Source of the DNA: Bradyrhizobium sp. LTSP885
GTDB taxonomy: Bacteria > Pseudomonadota > Alphaproteobacteria > Rhizobiales > Xanthobacteraceae
Length of the DNA: 64,000 nucleotides
Direction: 5' to 3'
NCBI RefSeq assembly: GCF_000938305.1
Contig: NZ_JYMT01000012.1
Span: 1-64,000, forward strand
Below the pieces are notes generated by a model. It was not told the origin of the DNA and made no database searches. It worked only from the letters and a program-made list of their open reading frames with translations. The translations under genes were made by a program, and so were the position numbers. Below are positions 47,323 to 56,411 of the stretch, piece after piece (positions within the stretch are counted from its first letter, which is position 1; each line of letters begins with the position of its first letter).

Positions 47323-48360
47323 GTGAAACGCCAGGATATCGCCAACCTCCTGATCGGTCTCGTCGTCCTCGCCGCGGCGATCGCGCTTCCCTTCTACGTC
47401 GACAGCCGCTACGTGATCGGCCAGGTCACGCTCGGCCTGTTCTATGCGATCGTCGCCTCACAGTGGAATCTGCTGTTCGGCTTTTCCGGCGTCTTCTCGC
47501 TGGCGCAGATGGCGCTGTTCGGCTTCGGCGGCTATGCCACCGCGATGCTGTGCTTCTACTTCGGCATCAGCGTCTGGATCGCGATGCCGCTCGCAGGGAT
47601 CGCAACCGTGCTGTTTAGCCTGGTGATCGGCGCGGCGTGCCTGCGCCTGACCGGCGCCTATACCGCGCTGCTGACGCTGGCCGTCGCGCAGGTGATGTAT
47701 CTGCTGATCGTCACCGACACCGATTGTTTCGTCATGATCGGCACCCAGTGCCGGCAGCTCACCGGCGGCGCGGTGGGATTTGCGCGTTTCGGCGATCTCG
47801 GCACCCGCGCGATGTTCAAAGCCAAATTCCTCGTGGCCGACTATGCGCTCGTCGTCGCCCTGTTCACGGCGACGATGCTGTTCACCTGGGCCATTATCCG
47901 CAGCCCGATCGGGCTCGCGTTCCGCGCGTTGCGCGACAACCCCGGCTGCGCGATGGCCCGTGGCATCAGCCGCTTCCAGATGCAGTTGCTGGTGTTTGGC
48001 CTGTCGTCGTTCTTCACTGGCCTGGCCGGCGGACTCTATGCCGCGCATTTCAATGCGATCGGCCCCGGCGTCCTGTCGTTCTCGACGCTGTTCTTCATCA
48101 TCGCGATGGTGGTCGTGGGCGGCATCGGTCGGCTCTGGGGACCACTGGTCGGCGCCATCGTGCTCATCGCCGCTGATGAAGCGATGCGCGAGATCGGCGA
48201 ATTCCGCTCGCTCGGGCTTGGCATCATCATCGCCGCCGTGATGGTGCTGATGCCGAACGGCCTGATCGGCTTGTGCGAGAGCATTTTTGACCGACTGCGC
48301 CGGCTGCGCACGCGCAGCTCGACGATGACAGCAGAAGTATCCGGCGACACGCCGGCGTGA
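47323..48360 (+). CDS. branched-chain-type ABC permease (LivM type)
   Basis: 345-residue inner-membrane permease starting at GTG 47323 with GAGG just upstream. Segments YAIVASQWNLLFGFSGVFSL, QMALFGFGGYATAMLC and IGLAFRALRDNPGCAMARGI (loop contacting the ATPase) identify LivM. The C-terminal tail ends in a basic stretch. It partners LivH to form the pore. The cluster order binding protein-G-F-H-M is fully contiguous, so this is a complete, functional-looking transporter. Confidence 0.9.
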   Translation: MKRQDIANLLIGLVVLAAAIALPFYVDSRYVIGQVTLGLFYAIVASQWNLLFGFSGVFSLAQMALFGFGGYATAMLCFYFGISVWIAMPLAGIATVLFSLVIGAACLRLTGAYTALLTLAVAQVMYLLIVTDTDCFVMIGTQCRQLTGGAVGFARFGDLGTRAMFKAKFLVADYALVVALFTATMLFTWAIIRSPIGLAFRALRDNPGCAMARGISRFQMQLLVFGLSSFFTGLAGGLYAAHFNAIGPGVLSFSTLFFIIAMVVVGGIGRLWGPLVGAIVLIAADEAMREIGEFRSLGLGIIIAAVMVLMPNGLIGLCESIFDRLRRLRTRSSTMTAEVSGDTPA

Positions 48361-48375
48361 CCAATGGAGTGAGTG

Positions 48376-49956
48376 ATGTTTGACACGATCATCGTGGGCG
48401 CCGGCTCGGCCGGCTGCGTGCTGGCCAATCGGCTGTCCGCCGATCCCGGCCGCAAGGTGCTGGTGCTGGAGGCCGGCCGCGCCGCGCCACTGGCGTCGGA
48501 TATTCCGTCGGACTGGCCGACGATGTTCAACACCGCGGTCGATTGGGGCTACTACACCGAACCGCAGGCGGGTTGCCGCGGCCGCCGCGTGTTCTGGCCA
48601 CGCGGCAAGATGGTCGGCGGCTCCGGCGCGATGAATGCGATGATCTATATCCGCGGTCTGGCGTCCGACTATGACGGCTGGGAAAAGGCAGGCTGCGCCG
48701 GCTGGGGCTGGCGCGACGTGCTGCCGGACTTCATCGCATTCGAGAACAACGCCGACTTCACCGACAGCCCGCTGCACGGCACCAAGGGTCCGCTCCATGT
48801 CGCCAGTGTTCCCTTCATGGATCCCAACGAACATCTGTGGCTGCAAGCCGCGAAGGCTGCCGGGTTCTCGCACAATCTCGATTTCAACGGCGCTAGCCAG
48901 GAAGGCGCCGGCTTCTTCCAGTTCGTGATCAAGCAGGGCGAGCGGTTCGGAACCGGCAAGGCGTATCTGCGGCCCGCGCTGGAGCGAACCAACCTCACGG
49001 TCAAGACCGGCGTCCGCGTGATCCGCATCGTGATCGAAAAAGGACGCGCAACCGGCGTGGAATATCTCGAGAACGGCCAGTTGCAGACGGCGCAGGCGAG
49101 CAGCGACGTCGTGATGTCCTCCGGCGCGATCGGCTCAGCCCAGCAATTGCTGCTGTCCGGCATCGGTCCGGCCGGTGAGCTCAGGGCCGTCGGCGTGACG
49201 CCGGTGCATGACTTGCCCGGCGTCGGCAAGGACCTTCAGGACCACATCAATATTCCAATCACTTTCTACACCACGGAAAAGATCGGCGTCGGCGCCTGGA
49301 CCGACGAGAGCCTTGAGGCTAGCCTGAAGGAATGGCAGGACAGCCGCAGCGGTCCCCGCTCCTCGCCGTGGGTTGCAGCCGGCGCCCATGTCCGCAGCCG
49401 TCCCGAGGTCGAGCCCGATCTGCAGCTCTACGGCGCGATCAGCCCGCACCGCGACTATGTGCGCTTCCTGTCGTCGAAACCGGGCATCACGCTGCACTCG
49501 ACCTTGCAGCGGCCGAACAGCCGCGGCGAACTGACGTTGCGCTCGGCCGATCCACTGGAATATCCCTCGATCGATCCGCGCTATTTCTCATCCGACCCGA
49601 CCGGCCAGGACATCCGGACCCTGGTGGAAGGCGTGCGGATCAACCGCCGCATCGCCGCACAGTCGCCGCTCAAAGAGCTGATCGAGGGCGAGATCACGCC
49701 GAGCGCGGAGGCCACCAGCGAAGCCGAGATCGCCGAGTATGTGCGTGGCCATTGCACGACGTTGTATCACGCTTCCTCGACCTGCCGCATGGGCACCGAC
49801 AAGATGGCGGTGGTCGACCCCAAGAACTTCAAAGTGCGCGGCCTCGAAGGCCTTCGCGTCGCCGACGCCTCCGTGATCCCGATCATGATCTCCGGCAACA
49901 TCCAGACGCCGACCATCCTGATCGCCGAGCGCGCCGCTGCGGCGATCATCGGCTAG
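48376..49956 (+). CDS. GMC-family FAD alcohol/choline dehydrogenase
   Basis: 526-residue FAD oxidoreductase of the BetA-like type. N-terminal dinucleotide fold TIIVGAGSAGCVLANRLSAD, GGSGAMNAMIYIRG, and the C-terminal LYHASSTCRMGTDKMAVVD with SGNIQTPTILIAE (catalytic His and Asn). No signal peptide. The ATG at 48376 is preferred over the immediately preceding GTG at 48373. The gene follows the LivM-type gene by 15 bp. It may oxidise an alcohol, or choline-like amino-alcohol, produced from or accompanying the imported amine. Confidence 0.9.
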   Translation: MFDTIIVGAGSAGCVLANRLSADPGRKVLVLEAGRAAPLASDIPSDWPTMFNTAVDWGYYTEPQAGCRGRRVFWPRGKMVGGSGAMNAMIYIRGLASDYDGWEKAGCAGWGWRDVLPDFIAFENNADFTDSPLHGTKGPLHVASVPFMDPNEHLWLQAAKAAGFSHNLDFNGASQEGAGFFQFVIKQGERFGTGKAYLRPALERTNLTVKTGVRVIRIVIEKGRATGVEYLENGQLQTAQASSDVVMSSGAIGSAQQLLLSGIGPAGELRAVGVTPVHDLPGVGKDLQDHINIPITFYTTEKIGVGAWTDESLEASLKEWQDSRSGPRSSPWVAAGAHVRSRPEVEPDLQLYGAISPHRDYVRFLSSKPGITLHSTLQRPNSRGELTLRSADPLEYPSIDPRYFSSDPTGQDIRTLVEGVRINRRIAAQSPLKELIEGEITPSAEATSEAEIAEYVRGHCTTLYHASSTCRMGTDKMAVVDPKNFKVRGLEGLRVADASVIPIMISGNIQTPTILIAERAAAAIIG

Positions 49957-50035
49957 CACTGCCCCCATCTTTCTCGCTAGAAGGGAGGGACGGCGGCAAG
50001 GATCGCTGATCGATGAATCGAAGCGGGCTGTCGAG

Positions 50036-50911
50036 ATGACCGAGATCAAGTTAGTCAATGTCTTCACGCATAGGGGCGCCGGCGGCAATCCCTGTCCTGT
50101 TGTCACCAACGCCTCGGCGCTGCCGAGCGAGGCTATGCAGGGTATCGCCGGACATTTCGGGCACGAGTCCGGGTTCGTCCTGCCGGCCGCCAACGACGAC
50201 GCCGACTACATCTTCCGGTTCTGGGTTCCCCGCCATGAGATGGAAATGTGCGGCCACGCCACGATCGGCGCGCTTTGGGCGCTGGCAACGACCGGACAGC
50301 TGCGAACCGAACAGGTTCGCATCGACACCCGCAGCGGACCGGTGACCGGTTTCGTCGACATGACCAGCCCCGAGGATCCCTATGTCGAGATCACGCAGCC
50401 GGTCGGGAAAGTGGTCGCTCTGTCACGTGAGGAGGAAGAAGCGGTGTTGGCGGCGCTTCACATCTCACGCGCCGACCTGCTCGACCTGCCGATCCAAAAC
50501 GCGGTCACGTCGCGGGTGAAGACGCTCATTCCGATGAAAAGCGTCGATCTCCTGAACAGTCTGACCTCGAACATGGCGACGACCGAGCAGTGTTGCGAAA
50601 GCATTGGATCGACCGGACTCTATCCCTACGCGGTCGACGATCAGGACGGCCGTCGCTTCGAAGCCAGACAGTTCCCGAAGTCGTCAGGCTACCCCGAGGA
50701 CGCAGCGACCGGAATTGCCGCAGCCGCGCTGGCATTCGGGTTGCTCAGGAATGGCCTCGTCAAGGCTGACAGCGAGCGCATCACCGTCCTGCAAGGGCGA
50801 GCCATGAATTCCTTGTCGGAGATCAGCATCCGGCTCGGTTTTGCCGGCGACAGACCGATCGGCTGCCTGCTTGGAGGATCGGTGCAACTCGTCGGCTCCC
50901 ACAAGTGGTGA
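50036..50911 (+). CDS. PhzF-family isomerase
   Basis: 291-residue PhzF/DapF-fold protein. The catalytic Glu44 is in GHESGFVLP, with MCGHATIGALWAL and YPEDAATGIAAAALAFGLL as the two characteristic loops. PhzF enzymes isomerise or epimerise without cofactor; the prototype acts in phenazine synthesis, but no phenazine genes occur nearby. It follows the GMC gene by 79 bp and ends the cluster. Its role here is unknown; it might process an imine or enamine in the pathway. Confidence 0.87.
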   Translation: MTEIKLVNVFTHRGAGGNPCPVVTNASALPSEAMQGIAGHFGHESGFVLPAANDDADYIFRFWVPRHEMEMCGHATIGALWALATTGQLRTEQVRIDTRSGPVTGFVDMTSPEDPYVEITQPVGKVVALSREEEEAVLAALHISRADLLDLPIQNAVTSRVKTLIPMKSVDLLNSLTSNMATTEQCCESIGSTGLYPYAVDDQDGRRFEARQFPKSSGYPEDAATGIAAAALAFGLLRNGLVKADSERITVLQGRAMNSLSEISIRLGFAGDRPIGCLLGGSVQLVGSHKW

Positions 50912-50933
50912 CGTCGCGGACAAGGCAGCGATC

Positions 50934-51044
50934 TGGATCGGGTGAAGGGAATCGACCCCTCATATTCAGCCGGGAAGGCTGCGAATTCCCTCGGCGTTCA
51001 ACCGGCGTTCCGACAATACACGGCTATTTCAGTCATTGAGATCG
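50934..51044 (+). repeat. att-like direct repeat A: degenerate tRNA-Gly(UCC) 3' half plus ~60 nt
   Basis: Read on the minus strand, the first ~48 nt (50934-50981) match the 3' half of a tRNA-Gly(UCC) gene from the anticodon stem to the CCA end (CAGCCTTCC, TTCACCCG, ATCCA) with about five differences. A further ~60 nt, ending in CATTGAGATCG, also recur at repeat B (56753-56864) in the same orientation. Such tRNA 3'-end copies are typical att scars of integrative elements. Confidence 0.65.
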
Positions 51045-51111
51045 CCAGCGCTCGACTGGTTGCGGTCACGTTGATAAGCCCCCATGCCGCAGGGAATTTT
51101 TGAGTCGAGAT

Positions 51112-52584
51112 ATGACCGTTGCGATCGAGATGGGGAATACGACGGCAGGCGGCTCCGCGACCCTGGATCTCGAGGAACTGCTGGCAACCCGCCTGCTGGT
51201 GCAAGGCAATTCGGGCTCCGGCAAATCCCATCTGCTGCGCCGGCTGCTGGAACAGAGCGCCCAATGGGTGCAGCAGACCATCGTTGACCCCGAAGGTGAC
51301 TTCGTAACGTTGGCCGAACGATTCGGCCATCTCGTGATCAATGCCGAGGACCATACCGAGCGCGGCCTGCAGGTCGCCGGCGAGCGGGCGCGCATCCATC
51401 GCGTCTCCACGGTGCTCAATCTCGAAGGGCTCGACGCCGAGAACCAGATGCGGCGCGCGGCCGCCTTTCTTGGCGGGCTGTTTGAGGTGGCCCGTGACCA
51501 TTGGTACCCGGTGCTGGTGGTGGTGGACGAAGCGCAGCTCTTCGCGCCGGCGGTCGCCGGAGAGGTTTCCGACGAGGCACGCAAACTCTCTCTCGGAGCC
51601 ATGACGAACCTGATGTGCCGTGGCCGCAAACGCGGACTTGCAGGGGTTATCGCAACCCAGCGGCTGGCAAAGCTTGCCAAGAACGTCGCGGCCGAGGCTT
51701 CCAATTTCCTGATGGGCCGAACCTTCCTCGACATCGACATGGCGCGCGCCGCCGATCTTCTCGGCATGGAGCGGCGACAGGCAGAGGCCTTCCGGGATCT
51801 CGAACGTGGTCAATTCATGGCGCTGGGCCCCGCCCTCTCCCGCCGTCCTCTCGGGTTGCGCATCGGTCCAACGGAGACCCAGCCACGCAGTGGGACGCCG
51901 CGACTGATGCCGCTACCTGGAAAGACACTCGAGGATGCACGCGCCATTATCCTGGCAGCTCCACCGCCCGAGAACATCCGGCCGCAGCGCAGGACGGCGC
52001 CAGACCTGCTGGGCCAGCTGATGGCGGCGACGCCGGCGCCAGCTGAGGCGGTGGAGCAGCCACTCAGCGCTGAGGAACTGGCGGAGCGGCGTGAGCGGCT
52101 GGACCGCATCCTCTGTGCCATCCTGGCTGAACCCGACGCCGGATTCCGGGCCATCGGCGTCCTCTACCAGGAGTTCGTGGTCCGCTGCCGAATCGAGGGC
52201 CTCGGTTTGACCGTGCCGGACCTCGGTGACTTCCGCCGCATGCTGACGCGGGCCCGCGCCGGGCTTGGCACCGACATGGCCGAGGATGACGGATGGCAGG
52301 ATGTCTCGGTCCGTGCCGCCGTCCTGCCTGAGGACATGCAGGGCGTCTTCATGATGATCGCTCGCGCGGCGAAGGAGGGCCAGCCCTGCCCCAGCGATGC
52401 GGCGATTGCCCGCGCCTACGGCACACATTCGTTTCGCCGCGCGCGGCGCCTGCTGACCTATATCGAGGAGCAGGGCCTCATCGTTTGCCAGCTCGATGGT
52501 GCGGGTCGCCGCACCGTGACGCTGGTCGAACTGGCCTGGGCGACCGCACCGGGTGCCCCCGATGCGGAAGAATTGTCGGCATAA
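51112..52584 (+). CDS. HerA/FtsK-like P-loop ATPase (DUF87-type)
   Basis: 490-residue ATPase. Walker A GNSGSGKS at residues 32-39; Walker B is LVVVDEAQLFAP. An arginine-bearing loop, GVIATQRLAKLAKN, follows, as in the HerA/FtsK/VirB4 ring ATPases. The C-terminal third (from about 330) is soluble and may hold winged-helix DNA-binding elements (IARAYGTHSFRRARRLLTYI). These proteins pump or process DNA. The ATG at 51112 is used; a TTG at 51100 is possible. It is a lone gene at the left end of an islet flanked by att-like repeats, fitting a mobile-element origin. No partner nuclease (NurA-type) is seen. Confidence 0.75.
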   Translation: MTVAIEMGNTTAGGSATLDLEELLATRLLVQGNSGSGKSHLLRRLLEQSAQWVQQTIVDPEGDFVTLAERFGHLVINAEDHTERGLQVAGERARIHRVSTVLNLEGLDAENQMRRAAAFLGGLFEVARDHWYPVLVVVDEAQLFAPAVAGEVSDEARKLSLGAMTNLMCRGRKRGLAGVIATQRLAKLAKNVAAEASNFLMGRTFLDIDMARAADLLGMERRQAEAFRDLERGQFMALGPALSRRPLGLRIGPTETQPRSGTPRLMPLPGKTLEDARAIILAAPPPENIRPQRRTAPDLLGQLMAATPAPAEAVEQPLSAEELAERRERLDRILCAILAEPDAGFRAIGVLYQEFVVRCRIEGLGLTVPDLGDFRRMLTRARAGLGTDMAEDDGWQDVSVRAAVLPEDMQGVFMMIARAAKEGQPCPSDAAIARAYGTHSFRRARRLLTYIEEQGLIVCQLDGAGRRTVTLVELAWATAPGAPDAEELSA

Positions 52585-52709
52585 CGACGTTTGAGCCTGG
52601 CCGACTGCGTCGGTTGCAGACATTCTGCCTTTTTGTCTGCACGCGGACTGTTCTCGACGCCGAAGTTCCAATTCTCGTTGGTTAGCCGTTCTCGTCAGCG
52701 GACGGCCCG

Positions 52710-53603
52710 TCAGGTCGTCGCCGACATTGAGCCCGCAGCACAAAGACCGCTGAACCAATCGACGAAGCTCGTAACCATCTTGCGCCGCGGCGTCCGTGAG
52801 ATGATGTAGTAGCCCTTGTCCTCCAGCGTCGCGATGTCGGACATCACCACAAGATCGCCGCGCCGTATTTCTTGCGAAAAGACCTGCACCGGGCAAAGGG
52901 CAACACCATGTCCCGCAACCAGTGCAGTCGCGAGCATATTGAAGTCCTGAAAGACAGGACCCCTCAGCCGCTTCGGTGGCGTTACCTCCGCCTTCCTGAA
53001 CCACTCGCTCCACGCATCGGTCGTCTCATCGTGCAACAAATCAGATCGTGCGATGCCTTCCTTGGCAAGCAGACCGCTATGCGTTGCCAGATAGTGAGGG
53101 CTCGTCACCGGTTTGTTGGCCCTGGAAAACAGCAGCCCGCAATTCAGACCGGCCGAATGATCCTCGCCGAGCGTTATTAACACGTCGAGGTTCTCCTCGT
53201 CGAAGCGCTCTTCGGCCCGGGCGTAGACGATCCGCACATTTGTTTCGGGATGAACCGCGAAGAAGTCTGGAAGCGCCGGGACGAGCCAACGCGCAGCGAT
53301 CGAGGGGATACATCCGACGGTGATGGCGCGAGGATCGTGGTCCCGACGCAGATTCGTGGTCGCCGTAGCAATTGTCGCGAGCGCACCCGTCACGATCCGA
53401 TAGTAGTCGAGGCCGGCAGGCGTGAGTGAAATGCCACGGCCCGAGCGCTGCATCAGACGACGTTCCAGCCAAGTCTCCAGATGACGGATCTGATGACTGA
53501 TCGCCGCGTGTGTGACGTGCAATTCGTCGCCGGCGCGGGAGATGCTGGTGAGCCGCGCGGCCGCTTCGAACGCGCGCAAGGCATTCAGTGGCGGAAGCAT
53601 CAT
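52710..53603 (-). CDS. LysR-family regulator (GcvA-like)
   Basis: 297-residue LTTR: winged helix at the N terminus (LNALRAFEAAARLTSISRAG, then LHVTHAAISHQIRHLETWLE), effector domain after residue 90. The opening wording and the RRLMQRSGRGISLTPAG wing are those of GcvA-like regulators of amino-acid metabolism. The gene is divergent from ectC, with 212 bp between. It likely activates ectC and the adjoining ABC importer in response to an amino-acid-type ligand. Confidence 0.88.
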   Translation of the reverse strand: MMLPPLNALRAFEAAARLTSISRAGDELHVTHAAISHQIRHLETWLERRLMQRSGRGISLTPAGLDYYRIVTGALATIATATTNLRRDHDPRAITVGCIPSIAARWLVPALPDFFAVHPETNVRIVYARAEERFDEENLDVLITLGEDHSAGLNCGLLFSRANKPVTSPHYLATHSGLLAKEGIARSDLLHDETTDAWSEWFRKAEVTPPKRLRGPVFQDFNMLATALVAGHGVALCPVQVFSQEIRRGDLVVMSDIATLEDKGYYIISRTPRRKMVTSFVDWFSGLCAAGSMSATT

Positions 53604-53612
53604 TTGTAAGAT

Positions 53613-53756
53613 TTTCTCACATATATGTCAGGTTTGATCATTTGTCCGGCGTCGTTTCGCGCAGCATAGTCCATATCAAATGCTTGGCGACCGACGACAC
53701 CCGATTTTGCAGGCTGGATGCAAGAAGGCGCCGCCGCAAGTTAGCATTTCTCACAT
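53613..53756. promoter_or_regulatory. repeated TTTCTCACAT boxes upstream of ectC
   Basis: TTTCTCACAT occurs at 53613-53622 and 53747-53756, 134 bp apart, in the LysR/ectC intergenic region, the first next to the LysR start and the second about 60 bp before the ectC start. A ten-base identity is more than expected by chance in this short stretch; they may be LysR recognition elements at both ends of the divergent promoter. Inferred. Confidence 0.4.
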
Positions 53757-53815
53757 GTGGCAACAATCCTCGCTGTGAGGTTTGCCGCAAACCACAGACA
53801 CGGGCGGAGGCAATA

Positions 53816-54196
53816 TTGATCGTACGTACCTTTGAGGAGATCGCCGGAAGTGACTGCGACGTAGCGTGGGGAAACGGTCAAAGCCGTCGCTTGCTACTGG
53901 CCACGGACGGCATGGGTTTCGCCGTCGCGGACACGCTTGTGCTCGCCGGGACGGAGTCGCTCCTCGAGTATAAAAAACATTTCGAGGCCTGTTACTGCAT
54001 GTCAGGCGAGGGCGAGATCGAGGACATGGAGGGCACGCGGCATGTCATTCGCCCCGGCGTGATGTACGCCCTCGACAAGCACGACAGGCATTACCTGCGG
54101 GCCAAGACCGATCTCCGGTTGGTCTCCGTATTCAACCCGCCGATCCAGGGTCACGAGCGACACGATCTGAAATCCGGCGCCAGCTCCGCCTACTAA
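53816..54196 (+). CDS. ectC: ectoine synthase (solitary EctC), cupin fold
   Basis: 126-residue EctC homologue, cyclising N-gamma-acetyl-diaminobutyrate to ectoine. The start is TTG 53816 with GGAGG seven bases upstream; it begins IVRTFEEIAGSDCDVAWGNG, which matches the EctC N terminus. The iron ligands expected for EctC are all present: Glu57, Tyr84 and His92, as are Thr40, Tyr52 and His55 of the substrate pocket. The conserved stretches YALDKHDRHYLRAKTD and VFNPPIQGHERHD are near-identical to canonical ectoine synthases. No ectA or ectB gene is in the window, so it is a solitary EctC. It precedes an amino-acid ABC importer by 39 bp. EctC is known to make ADPC from glutamine in a side reaction, an alternative activity here. 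Confidence 0.88.
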   Translation: MIVRTFEEIAGSDCDVAWGNGQSRRLLLATDGMGFAVADTLVLAGTESLLEYKKHFEACYCMSGEGEIEDMEGTRHVIRPGVMYALDKHDRHYLRAKTDLRLVSVFNPPIQGHERHDLKSGASSAY

Positions 54197-54235
54197 CCAG
54201 GCGAGCAAGCCCGCCGACAACCAAATGAGGACATC

Positions 54236-55072
54236 ATGATCAAGACAATCGGTATCGTCGCAACGCTTCTTGCCTCGACGACCGCAGCTCTTCTGATGAG
54301 TGCGACTGCACGGGCCGGCACCATCGCCAGCGGGGTGCTGCTGGTGGGCTCCGACCAAACGTATCCGCCGTACGACTATGTCGACGGCGACAACAAGCCC
54401 GCCGGCTTCGACGTGGAGTTCATGACCGCCATCGCCAAGGCCGCTGGCCTGACAGCGAAGTTTCTCGATAGCAGGTTTGAAAACCTGATCATTGGAGTCG
54501 GCGGCGACAAGTTCGACGTGATCGCATCAACGCTCTATGTCAAACCCGCGCGCGCTCAGCAGATCGACTTCATCCCCTATATGAAGACCGGCGTTTCAAT
54601 CGCGGTGTCAGCGAACGCCAAGCGCAAACCCGTCAGTCCGGAAGACCTTTGCGGACTGAAGGTGAGCTCCATCAAGTCCGCTGCATGGATCGCAAACCTG
54701 CAAGAGGTCTCGCAGACGACGTGCGCGACAAAGGGACTCGGTCAAATCGACGTGCGCGAGTTTCCGACGTCGCCCGAAGCCACACAGGCCGTACTCTCTG
54801 GAGGCGTTGATGCACAGATGGAAGACTCCGCTGTGCTCAAGCAGGCGGTCACTGCCACGAACGGCAAGATTGTGATTTCAAGCACTTCGACCCTTTATCC
54901 GGTCATCGTGGGTCTCGGCTTCAAAAAGGGAAATGCCGACGTCAAGAAAACCGTCACCGACGCCTTCGAAAAGATCAAGGCTAACGGCGAGTATGACGCG
55001 CTCTTGGCAAAGTACAACGTCTCGGGCGCGACCGACGGTGAATTCAAGCAGGCTGTGTCTGGGACAAATTAA
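54236..55072 (+). CDS. polar amino-acid ABC transporter substrate-binding protein
   Basis: 278-residue periplasmic type II binding protein. A Sec signal ends near residue 27 (SATARA-GT), followed by LLVGSDQTYPPYDYVDGDNK, the KPAGFDVEFMTAIAKAAGL segment, DVIASTLYVKPARAQQIDFI and a Cys pair (Cys residues in the EDLCGLK and QTTCATK regions) that may form a disulphide. All are typical of His/Gln/Arg or ectoine-binding proteins. It follows ectC by 39 bp and precedes a permease-ATPase gene by 37 bp. The ligand could be an amino acid or ectoine-like solute. Confidence 0.9.
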   Translation: MIKTIGIVATLLASTTAALLMSATARAGTIASGVLLVGSDQTYPPYDYVDGDNKPAGFDVEFMTAIAKAAGLTAKFLDSRFENLIIGVGGDKFDVIASTLYVKPARAQQIDFIPYMKTGVSIAVSANAKRKPVSPEDLCGLKVSSIKSAAWIANLQEVSQTTCATKGLGQIDVREFPTSPEATQAVLSGGVDAQMEDSAVLKQAVTATNGKIVISSTSTLYPVIVGLGFKKGNADVKKTVTDAFEKIKANGEYDALLAKYNVSGATDGEFKQAVSGTN

Positions 55073-55109
55073 GAAAGGCGGACGGCTGCAGAGAACGCCG
55101 GAGGGAGAT

Positions 55110-56411
55110 GTGGACTGGCGCTATGTCGTCACGCTGTTTGGAAACAGGGACTTGTGGCTGGCGACGGGGACCGTCGTCATCCTGAGCATATCGACTTGGG
55201 GCCTCGGCAACGTGCTCGGACTCCTCGTTGCCCTGGCCAAGAACACGACGATCGCCCCGCTGCGAGCCGCGGCCTCGATCTACGTGTGGTTTTTCCGAAG
55301 CTTGCCTTTGCTCGTTCTGTTGATTTTCGTCTACAACCTTCCCCAATTGGTGCCGCAACTCTCGGGCGTTCTATCCGAGCCGTTCTGGGCGGGTCTCGTC
55401 GCGATGGTCGTGAGCGAAACGGCCTACATCGCCGAGATCCATCGTGGCGGACTGCTCGGGGTACCGCAAGGTCAACACGAGGCAGGGCGAGCGCTGGGGA
55501 TACGCTACATAGGCCGACTTCGCCTGATCGTGGTTCCGCAGGCGTTGAGAATAGCTTTGCCTTCGCTCGCCAATGAATTCATTACGATCGTGAAGCTGAC
55601 GTCGCTGGTATCGGTGATTTCGCTGGCAGAAATCCTGCTGGTCGGACAGCGATTGTACACCAGGAATTTCAAGGTCATCGACACGCTCTTGGCGGTCGCG
55701 GTGTACTATGTGCTGATCGTCAGCGTCTTTAGTCTCCTGATCCACTTCCTTGAAAGGCGCCTCGATGTGTCCCTTCGCAAGACGCCAGCCCCACGCCCGA
55801 CCGACGACAAGGTCGTTCCTCTGGGTCGTACCGAGCGTCCGTTGCGCCGCTCGATCGATGCGACGGCCGAGCCCATTCTCGAGATCGTAGAGGTGACCAA
55901 AAGCTTCGGGCACCGGAGGGTGCTGGATCGCGTGTCGCTGGAAGTCCGCCGGGGGGAAGTCGTCAGTATCATTGGACCGTCCGGGTCCGGAAAAACCACT
56001 CTCATACGAACCATCAATGCCCTTCAGAATGTCGATGAAGGGACGATTTTGTTCGACCGAGAACCGTGGGTGGAAGCGAAAGGCGGTTCCTATCGATTGG
56101 CCCCTCATTTCAACGAGCGGGTCACGGCAATTGGAATGGTGTTCCAAAGCTTCAACCTGTTTCCGCACCTTTCAGTGCTGGACAACGTCAGGCTTGGACC
56201 TCGGTATCACCGCAGTGGTTCGCGCCAGAACATCGAGGCGACAGCTCTCGCGATGCTGGACAAGGTCGGCATGCTGGATCACGCGCACAAGTTTCCCTTC
56301 CAACTTTCGGGAGGGCAACAGCAGCGTGCGGCAATCGCCCGTGCCTTGGCGATGCAGCCGGACATCATGCTCTTTGACGAGCCGACGTCTGCCCTCGATC
56401 CGGATTGGTGA
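55110..56411 (+). CDS. fused amino-acid ABC permease-ATPase, first part (frameshifted)
   Basis: 433 codons from GTG 55110 (GGAGG upstream). Residues 1-230 are a His/Gln-type permease ([21 protein letters not shown] loop [20 protein letters not shown]), then a linker rich in Arg and Pro, and from about 250 an ATPase: Walker [15 protein letters not shown], signature [17 protein letters not shown], Walker [11 protein letters not shown]. The frame ends at TGA 56409-56411 just after the Walker B, and the missing part of the ATPase continues in the -1 frame from 56405. Restoring one base at GA/TTG gives DPELVNEVL, the normal sequence. So the fused gene is either broken or carries a sequencing error. 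Confidence 0.85.
   Translation: MDWRYVVTLFGNRDLWLATGTVVILSISTWGLGNVLGLLVALAKNTTIAPLRAAASIYVWFFRSLPLLVLLIFVYNLPQLVPQLSGVLSEPFWAGLVAMVVSETAYIAEIHRGGLLGVPQGQHEAGRALGIRYIGRLRLIVVPQALRIALPSLANEFITIVKLTSLVSVISLAEILLVGQRLYTRNFKVIDTLLAVAVYYVLIVSVFSLLIHFLERRLDVSLRKTPAPRPTDDKVVPLGRTERPLRRSIDATAEPILEIVEVTKSFGHRRVLDRVSLEVRRGEVVSIIGPSGSGKTTLIRTINALQNVDEGTILFDREPWVEAKGGSYRLAPHFNERVTAIGMVFQSFNLFPHLSVLDNVRLGPRYHRSGSRQNIEATALAMLDKVGMLDHAHKFPFQLSGGQQQRAAIARALAMQPDIMLFDEPTSALDPDW

Noticed and set aside
50934..51044. Intact tRNA gene at the islet borders
   Set aside because: Only the 3' half resembles tRNA-Gly; the acceptor and D arms of the 5' half are absent or displaced, so I annotate att-like repeats rather than tRNA genes.
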